9,962 nucleotides of DNA, from NCBI GenBank assembly GCA_023229725.1, contig JALNYR010000090.1:1-9962 (forward strand). The letters run 5' to 3'. This DNA is from Dehalococcoidia bacterium (GTDB lineage: Bacteria; Chloroflexota; Dehalococcoidia; GIF9; AB-539-J10). Of this stretch, positions 6,068 to 9,962 are shown piece by piece (within the stretch, counting starts at the first letter, position 1; every line of letters begins with the position of its first letter). A model generated the notes under the pieces. It was given only the letters and a program-made list of their open reading frames with translations. It was not told the DNA's origin and searched no databases. A program made the translations under genes and the position numbers.

Positions 6068-6439
6068 GTGAAACGAGAAGCTGTCAACATCCCCGGCGCC
6101 GCGAAGCCGGTCGGACCATTCTCCCCGGCCATCAAGGCGGCGGGATTCGTGTTCGTCTCGGGCCAGCTGCCGCTCGCCGGCGGTTCCATGCCGGAAGGCA
6201 TAGTGGCACAGACTCGTCAGAGCCTGGAGAACGTGAAAGCCGTCCTTGAGGCAGCGGGTACGGGGCTCGGCAACGTGGTCAAGTGCACCGTCTTCATCAA
6301 GAACATGGACGACTTCGCGAAGATGAACGAGGTGTACGCGGGCTTCTTCCCCCAGACTCCGCCGGCTCGCTCCACCGTCGAGGTCGCGCGCCTGGCGAAG
6401 AACGCGCTCATCGAGATAGAGGCCATCGCCCTCGCCTGA
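6068..6439 (+). CDS. ridA: RidA-family 2-iminopropanoate/imine deaminase
   Basis: This 123-residue protein is of normal family length. The start is the GTG at 6068, decided by AAGGAGG five bases upstream and the RidA-typical opening KPVGPFSPAIKAAGFVFVSGQLPL. RidA (YjgF/YER057c/UK114) trimers hydrolyse reactive enamine/imine intermediates made by PLP enzymes such as threonine dehydratase, protecting other PLP enzymes in the cytoplasm. The active-site Arg is present (Arg101, in PPARSTVEV), as is the conserved Glu (Glu116, in IEIEAIAL). The family's GPYS Tyr is Phe18. The loop after the GQLPL strand is a few residues shorter than usual. It is flanked by its own promoter and a convergent gene starting nine bases on, so it is monocistronic. 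It appears fully functional. Confidence 0.93.
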   Translation: MKREAVNIPGAAKPVGPFSPAIKAAGFVFVSGQLPLAGGSMPEGIVAQTRQSLENVKAVLEAAGTGLGNVVKCTVFIKNMDDFAKMNEVYAGFFPQTPPARSTVEVARLAKNALIEIEAIALA

Positions 6440-6447
6440 GTCGGGGA

Positions 6448-6804
6448 CTAGTCTCGCAGCGTGCCGCCGACGCCCACGCCGATGCCGATGCCGAGAGGAA
6501 CCGCAACCTCTTCGAGCACCTTCGTCACTGCTGCCTTGAGTGATTTCTTCTGCACGCTCGATATCTGGTAGCGGGTCTTGACGAGCCGGGCGATGGCTGC
6601 CGCAAGGTCCATCTGCAAATCGATGCGCTCGGGTGACTTCTCCGCCATCTCGCGCAGGCGGAGGCGGAGGAGCGCTATCTCATCGTCCACTCCCTCCACT
6701 TCCGAGGCCTCCTGGAGGTGGAGCTTCTCCGCCTCGCCGAGCGCGCGGGAGTAGAAGCCGGCATTCAGTTCCGGCGAGGTCTTCTTACTTCGTCGAGTGG
6801 CCAC
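6448..6804 (-). CDS. Small helical protein of unknown function
   Basis: This is 118 residues from the GTG at 6804-6802, which has GGGAGG (6819-6814) nine bases upstream. It overlaps the end of the preceding small gene by 20 bases, suggesting translational coupling. A basic N-terminus (ATRRSKK) leads into helical segments with alternating charge, EIALLRLRLREMAEKSPERID and LAAAIARLVKTRYQIS, then QKKSLKAAVTKVLEEVAVPL and a glycine-rich tail (GIGIGVGVGG). The pattern EIALLRxRLRE...LVKTRYQIS feels familiar from short hypothetical proteins of Chloroflexota, but I cannot name a family. No enzymatic motif is visible. The basic N-terminus and helices would suit a DNA- or protein-binding role, by inference. 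It is convergent with ridA, with only eight bases between the stops. Confidence 0.65.
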   Translation of the reverse strand: MATRRSKKTSPELNAGFYSRALGEAEKLHLQEASEVEGVDDEIALLRLRLREMAEKSPERIDLQMDLAAAIARLVKTRYQISSVQKKSLKAAVTKVLEEVAVPLGIGIGVGVGGTLRD

Positions 6805-6985
6805 GGTCCGGGTCCTCCCTTTGCTCACGCGCACCGGCCGTCCCGGTGCGCCGTGCCGACGATGCCCCACGACGTCCCGACCGGGCGTCCGCGCCGAGCC
6901 GCGCCTTCACCGCACCGTAGACGAGCCGGTGCGCCGCGAGTTCGTACTCGCCGGCCCCGATGAGTTCGTGCAGGGACTTCCTCAC
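6785..6985 (-). CDS. Small protein of unknown function, first gene of a two-gene unit
   Basis: This 66-residue protein starts at a GTG (6985-6983), six bases after AGGAGG (6997-6992), among the strongest ribosome sites in the window. Residues 1-31 (RKSLHELIGAGEYELAAHRL and VYGAVKARLG) look like a compact amphipathic helical domain. Residues 32-66 are Arg/Gly/Ala-rich and probably disordered. Its last 20 bases overlap the next gene, so the two are almost certainly co-transcribed and coupled. The AT-rich island at 7041-7080 lies just upstream and may hold the promoter. I do not recognise the family. Confidence 0.6.
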   Translation of the reverse strand: MRKSLHELIGAGEYELAAHRLVYGAVKARLGADARSGRRGASSARRTGTAGAREQREDPDRGHSTK

Positions 6986-7040
6986 TGCCGGCCTCCTGCG
7001 AGACTGTCGCGGTACGCGCTCAGCCGAACGACCGGCGCTT

Positions 7041-7080
7041 CATTCTGTAAGTATCGAGTTATCATATCGTTAGTATATCA
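7041..7080. promoter_or_regulatory. AT-rich divergent control region
   Basis: Twenty-eight of 40 bases are A or T, in a window that is mostly G+C. It contains repeated TATCG/TATCA words: TATCGAGTTA (7052-7061) and TATCGTTA (7065-7072), plus TATCA near 7076. It sits between the start of the minus-strand small-gene pair and the acetyltransferase. TATACT and TATGAT on the minus strand resemble -10 boxes, but no -35 matches, so exact promoters are not called. Confidence 0.4.
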
Positions 7081-7124
7081 CACGGGCTGGACCAGCCGTG
7101 TGAGCGCTTGCGTTTCCAGCCCGT
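7079..7124 (+). promoter_or_regulatory. Two mutually exclusive hairpins in the acetyltransferase leader
   Basis: CACACG (7079-7084) pairs with CGTGTG (7097-7102), with an inner stem GCTG/CAGC and a bulged G. Alternatively ACGGGCTGG (7082-7090) pairs perfectly with CCAGCCCGT (7116-7124). The two cannot form together, as in an attenuator or leader switch. No T-run follows. Confidence 0.35.
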
Positions 7125-7153
7125 CCGTGTCAGCCTTTGCCTGGCGAGGACAT

Positions 7154-7170
7154 CGGTGGCCCCGCCACCG
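7154..7170 (+). promoter_or_regulatory. Hairpin next to the acetyltransferase start
   Basis: CGGTGGC (7154-7160), loop CCC and GCCACCG (7164-7170) form a perfect 7-bp stem eight bases before the ATG at 7179. Its last G begins the GGTGA (7170-7174) that is the likely Shine-Dalgarno sequence. A stronger GAGGA lies on the far side at 7145-7149. Confidence 0.4.
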
Positions 7171-7178
7171 GTGACACG

Positions 7179-7616
7179 ATGGCAGTGACCATACGAGACA
7201 GCGCCGGACGCGACCGGGCCGACATCCTGGCCCTCCTCTCGTCAGGCGGGCTGCCCGTCAGCGACGTGGACAGCTCCGGCACGCTCCGCTTCCTTGTGGC
7301 CGAGATGGACGGTGCTGTCGTCGGCTGCATCGGACGCGAGGTCCACGGCCCGCACGCGCTTCTGCGCTCCTTCGCGGTTGCCGCCGACCTTCGCAACAGC
7401 GGTGTCGGCAGCACCCTGTTTCGCGAGGCGGAGAGCCGCTGCCGCTCCGAAGGCGTCCGGGAAGTCTACCTGTTCACCACGACCGCCGAAGCGTTCTTCT
7501 CCCGCCGGGGCTTTGCGCGCCTCGACCGGAAGCTTGCTCCGGCAGCCATCCAGTCCACGAGCGAGTTCACCTCGACCTGCCCGGTGTCCGCCGCATTCAT
7601 GGCGAAGCGCCTCTGA
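7179..7616 (+). CDS. arsN2: ArsN2-like GNAT N-acetyltransferase
   Basis: This 145-residue protein starts at the ATG at 7179, with GGTGA four bases upstream. An in-frame TTG at 7137 has no ribosome site. It is a single GNAT domain that transfers acetyl from acetyl-CoA. The beta4 strand LLRSFAVAAD is followed by the pyrophosphate-binding loop RNSGVG (72-77), then VREVYLFTTTAEAFFSRRGFARL. The C-terminal signature PAAIQSTSEFTSTCPVSA (121-138) closely recalls the ArsN2 group found in arsenic-resistance loci, whose ArsN1 relatives acetylate arsinothricin and phosphinothricin. No arsR, arsC or arsenite exporter is seen nearby, so an arsenic role rests on the protein alone. The upstream AT-rich island and hairpins suggest regulation. 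GNAT family is secure, the ArsN2 subgroup likely. Confidence 0.75.
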   Translation: MAVTIRDSAGRDRADILALLSSGGLPVSDVDSSGTLRFLVAEMDGAVVGCIGREVHGPHALLRSFAVAADLRNSGVGSTLFREAESRCRSEGVREVYLFTTTAEAFFSRRGFARLDRKLAPAAIQSTSEFTSTCPVSAAFMAKRL

Positions 7617-7693
7617 ACGGACGCGCGCCGATATGCGGCCGGCGACGGGTGTGTCTCGCGGTGGTACCATAGGTGCGGTTGGGGGGAAAGAGC

Positions 7694-8770
7694 ATGGCAT
7701 CCATGGGTGCGCTTGCGACCGGTGGTCTTGTGGCCGCGGGGGCTGTTGTCTTCGGGCTTCTCGCGGCAGGCGTATACGACCGCGTGACCGCCCTGAGTTG
7801 GGCGAACACGCCGTTTCCCCGGGGCCGCCTCATACAGGCGGATGGAAACCGCCTCTTCGTGCGCGTGGAAGGCCAGGGAGAACCGGTGGTCGTCATCGAG
7901 ACGGCGCTCGGCAGTCCCTCCGCCGAGTGGTGGCCCATCCAGGACGAGCTGGCGAAAACAACCACCGTCGTCACCTACGACCGGGCTGGCTACGGCTGGA
8001 GCCGGCCCGGCGCCTTCCCTCGTTCCAGCTTCCGGATCGTGTCTGAGCTTCACTCCATGCTCGAACACGCGGAACTGCGCGGCCCCTACGTTGTTGTCGG
8101 ACACGCGCAGGGTGGGCTCTACGCGCAGCTCTTCGGCAGGCTGCATCCTGACGAGGTCGCCGGCGCGCTGTTCCTGGACCCCGTGTCTCCGGACAACCAG
8201 CGGTTCAAGGCGGAACTCAAGCCGGACGCCTACCTCCTGAGCGGAGTCGACAAAGCTGCGGCACTCAACTCATACAGCACGCTGCACCGCCTGGGCCTCA
8301 TCCGCCCGTTGCGGACCCTCATCCAGAGGAAGCTGCTCTTCCACCAGTGGCGGCTGTCGCCGACGATTCGCGAGGTCATCTGGCAGCACTACGCCCTGAG
8401 CAAGGCGCACAAGGCGATGTTGAGCGAGTGCGAGCAGAACACGACCCCCGCCAACAGCTCCGACGTACGCGCGGCCGGTGACTTTCCGCATGTGCCTGTC
8501 AGAGTCCTCTACCACTCTCCTCGGCGCATGGTACGCGAGATGACCATGTTGAACGGTCTCCAGAGGGAGGACGCAGAAGAGGTGGAAGACACCTGGCAAC
8601 AGCTCGTCCGCGCCTACCTGAAGTTGTCGCCGCACGGCCAGTGGATTGTGGCGACGGAAAGCGGCCACTACATACACCTGGACCAGCCGGACCTCGTCAT
8701 CAGAGAGGTGCTGGGTCTCGTCGATTCGGTCCGCCAGGCTCGAACGGAGCAGAACCCGACCCGGACATAG
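7694..8770 (+). CDS. Membrane-anchored alpha/beta-hydrolase-fold protein with Ala for the nucleophilic Ser
   Basis: This is 358 residues from the ATG at 7694, preceded by the G-rich stretch GGGGGGAAAG; GTG 7673 and ATG 7703 are alternatives. Residues about 5-26 form a hydrophobic anchor (GALATGGLVAAGAVVFGLLAAG). The rest follows the alpha/beta-hydrolase fold: VVVIETALGSPSAEWW (oxyanion region), TYDRAGYGWS, then the nucleophile elbow VVGHAQGGLY and the His region SGHYIHLDQPD. The elbow is normally GHSxGG. Here codon GCG at 8105-8107 gives Ala138, so the nucleophile is missing. His325 is kept, and no clear acid (Asp/Glu) follows the sixth strand (VRVLYHSPRRM). Classical Ser-based hydrolysis is therefore not expected. 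It may bind a ligand or partner without catalysis. It probably has its own promoter (TACCAT 7665-7670, weak -35). Confidence 0.82.
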   Translation: MASMGALATGGLVAAGAVVFGLLAAGVYDRVTALSWANTPFPRGRLIQADGNRLFVRVEGQGEPVVVIETALGSPSAEWWPIQDELAKTTTVVTYDRAGYGWSRPGAFPRSSFRIVSELHSMLEHAELRGPYVVVGHAQGGLYAQLFGRLHPDEVAGALFLDPVSPDNQRFKAELKPDAYLLSGVDKAAALNSYSTLHRLGLIRPLRTLIQRKLLFHQWRLSPTIREVIWQHYALSKAHKAMLSECEQNTTPANSSDVRAAGDFPHVPVRVLYHSPRRMVREMTMLNGLQREDAEEVEDTWQQLVRAYLKLSPHGQWIVATESGHYIHLDQPDLVIREVLGLVDSVRQARTEQNPTRT

Positions 8771-8831
8771 TGCGCCCCCCGCCACCCTCCGTGTGCCCGC
8801 CGGCGGCTGTCTCCCTGTGCGGTTGTTTCTC

Positions 8832-8868
8832 TTGCGAAGCCGCACGACCAGTGCTATCGTTGCCTCCC
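8832..8868 (+). promoter_or_regulatory. Promoter of the TMEM175-type gene, leaderless
   Basis: TTGCGA (8832-8837), a 17-base spacer and TATCGT (8855-8860), with TG at the extended -10 position, are followed by eight bases and a GTG at 8869. No Shine-Dalgarno sequence is seen. The architecture matches that upstream of the CPBP-fold gene. Confidence 0.55.
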
Positions 8869-9564
8869 GTGCGGTTGCCGTGGGAGGAGTTGGAGCCGGC
8901 GTCCAGGAGCACGACCGAGCGGCAGCGCCGCGCCGTGCTGCGCCTTGAGCGCCTGACCGACTGTGTCTTCTCGGCGACCGTGATGGTCATCGTCATCCTG
9001 CCGGCCATCCCACACCTTCTGAATGCCGCTGACAGCCCCCTCTCCTGGCAGTCGCTGCTTCAGATGTACCCGACCCTTCTGCTGCACGTGCTGTCCGTCT
9101 TCATCCTCTTCGTCCTCTTGATCCTGCACCACTACGAGTTCCACTACCTGACCCGCGACAGCGGCGCACTCGCGTGGCTGAACGCGCTGCTGCTACTCTG
9201 CGTTGCGGTCACGCCCGTCACTACCTCGCTGCTGAACGGCTTCGCCTCGGACGGCGCGGCCGTGCTGCTCTACGAAGTCGACGTTCTGGCGATGGTGCTC
9301 CTGCTCGTCTTCATCTGGCGCCACGCGGCGGGCGCCGGCCTGCTGTTCGGCAGCGACATACCCTCGCGCACCGTTGAGCGCATGCGCCTGGTGTTGCGCG
9401 CCGGCGCAGTCCTCCTGCTTCTCATCGCCGTCCTGGCGCCGTTCGTTCCGAACCTGAGCCTCGCTCTCACCGCCGCGCTCTTCATCCTCTACGCCGTCAT
9501 CACCGCGCGCGGCGGCTACGCGCTCGAGCTGCGCCGGGGCAAGCCTGCTTCTCAGGACAACTGA
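8869..9564 (+). CDS. TMEM175/DUF1211-family integral membrane protein
   Basis: This is 231 residues from the GTG at 8869, which a promoter eight bases upstream makes the likely leaderless start. A TTG at 8890 directly after GGGAGGAG is an alternative. About six hydrophobic segments follow a basic N-terminus. The first contains RLERLTDCVFSATVMVIVIL, matching the RxxxFSD motif of TMEM175 proteins with Leu29 for Phe and Thr30 for Ser; Arg25 and Asp31 are kept. The segments FVLLILHHYEFHYLTR, ALAWLNALLLLCVAVTPVTT and VLAMVLLLVFIWRHA fit the TM3-TM4 pattern of the family. Bacterial members form tetrameric cation channels, weakly K+-selective. The altered motif and the Cys after Asp31 (usually Gly) make channel properties uncertain. 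It runs in the same direction as the hydrolase-fold gene but has its own promoter. Confidence 0.7.
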   Translation: MRLPWEELEPASRSTTERQRRAVLRLERLTDCVFSATVMVIVILPAIPHLLNAADSPLSWQSLLQMYPTLLLHVLSVFILFVLLILHHYEFHYLTRDSGALAWLNALLLLCVAVTPVTTSLLNGFASDGAAVLLYEVDVLAMVLLLVFIWRHAAGAGLLFGSDIPSRTVERMRLVLRAGAVLLLLIAVLAPFVPNLSLALTAALFILYAVITARGGYALELRRGKPASQDN

Positions 9565-9584
9565 CCCGCCGGCACGGCCTTCGC

Positions 9585-9962
9585 TCAGCTCCCTCCGCCT
9601 GCCCGGTCAAGGGCCTCTCGCAGCCCGGACACGAAGCGCCCCACGACGGCCGGCGACGATTCCGACTCCATCCGCTTCACGATGCTGCTGCCGACGATGA
9701 CGCCGTCCGCGAACCGCGCTACCTGGCCTGCCTGTGCCGCGGTGGAGACGCCGAATCCGACGCACAGCGGCAGCCGGGCAACCGACCGGACGCGGCGCAC
9801 GAACGCCTCCAGTCCCTCCGGCAACGTTGTCCGCGCCCCCGTCACGCCCGCCACGGAGACGAGGTAGATGAACCCGGAAGACCGCCCGGCCACGAGTCGG
9901 ACGCGCTCGTCCGTGCTCGTAGGCGCCAGCAGGTAGATGCAGTCAATCTCCTTCGAGCGCGC
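9585..9962 (-). CDS. trpA: Tryptophan synthase alpha chain (partial, N-terminus off the right edge)
   Basis: The last 125 residues and stop of TrpA are present; the frame runs off the right edge. TrpA cleaves indole-3-glycerol phosphate to indole and glyceraldehyde-3-phosphate in the TrpA2B2 complex, the final stage of tryptophan synthesis. Recognisable segments in order are DCIYLLAPTSTDERVRLVA, SSGFIYLVSVAGVTGART (phosphate-binding and loop 6 region), LPLCVGFGVSTAAQA, and DGVIVGSSIVKRM near the end. The catalytic Glu and Asp of the family lie outside the window. The upstream, right-hand side presumably contains trpB and other trp genes, since trpA is commonly last in the operon; that is inferred. 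The stop faces the TMEM175-type gene convergently with 20 bases between. Confidence 0.93.
   Translation of the reverse strand, partial: ARSKEIDCIYLLAPTSTDERVRLVAGRSSGFIYLVSVAGVTGARTTLPEGLEAFVRRVRSVARLPLCVGFGVSTAAQAGQVARFADGVIVGSSIVKRMESESSPAVVGRFVSGLREALDRAGGGS

Noticed and set aside
6446..6453. GACTAGTC palindrome between the converging ridA and small-gene stops as a bidirectional terminator
   Set aside because: Only 8 bp with no loop and no T-run; more likely chance.
1..9962. CRISPR array, insertion sequence, integrase, tRNA or rRNA
   Set aside because: No regularly spaced repeats, transposase-like proteins, terminal inverted repeats or tRNA-like cloverleaf sequences were seen.

Overview
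The window is about 10 kb of bacterial DNA that looks roughly two-thirds G+C. Genes lie on both strands, mostly as single transcription units, and many start at GTG. There are no rRNA, tRNA, CRISPR or transposon genes. The gene mix (secreted subtilases, CPBP-fold and TMEM175-type membrane proteins, a RidA protein, an ArsN2-like acetyltransferase, trpA) and the GTG starts would suit an uncultured Chloroflexota (Dehalococcoidia-like) or actinobacterial genome. That placement is a guess; no marker gene settles it.

Layout. Bases 1-920 (minus): a Glu/Leu/Phe/Val dehydrogenase-family protein running off the left edge. 1024-1635 (minus): an unknown membrane-anchored protein. 2084-3097 and 3276-4511 (plus): two tandem paralogous secreted S8 subtilases. 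4818-5666 (plus): a CPBP/CAAX-protease-fold membrane protein. 6068-6439 (plus): RidA. 6448-6985 (minus): two overlapping small genes of unknown function. 7179-7616 (plus): an ArsN2-like acetyltransferase. 7694-8770 (plus): a membrane-anchored alpha/beta-hydrolase-fold protein. 8869-9564 (plus): a TMEM175-type channel-like protein. 9585-9962 (minus): the C-terminal part of TrpA.

The most unusual trait is that four intact, well-folded-looking proteins have lost residues their families need for catalysis. The dehydrogenase has Ser and Ala at the two active-site lysine positions. The second subtilase has Met for the oxyanion Asn. The CPBP protein has Ser, Tyr and Gln for Glu, His and His. The alpha/beta hydrolase has Ala for the nucleophilic Ser. 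The reading frames are open and start signals are good, so these look like maintained pseudoenzymes or enzymes with shifted chemistry rather than decaying genes. Nothing in the sequence shows that they work together. RidA, the acetyltransferase and the visible part of TrpA keep their normal motifs.

Promoters of the form TTGnnn-17-TAnnnT precede several genes. For the CPBP and TMEM175-type genes, and possibly the first subtilase, the -10 box sits 6-8 nt before a GTG with no Shine-Dalgarno sequence, which points to leaderless transcripts. The dehydrogenase, RidA and small-gene starts instead have strong Shine-Dalgarno sequences. Non-coding stretches hold a TGTTGATA repeat cluster (4653-4731), an orphan-looking promoter ahead of RidA (5793-5821), and an AT-rich island followed by competing hairpins (7041-7124).
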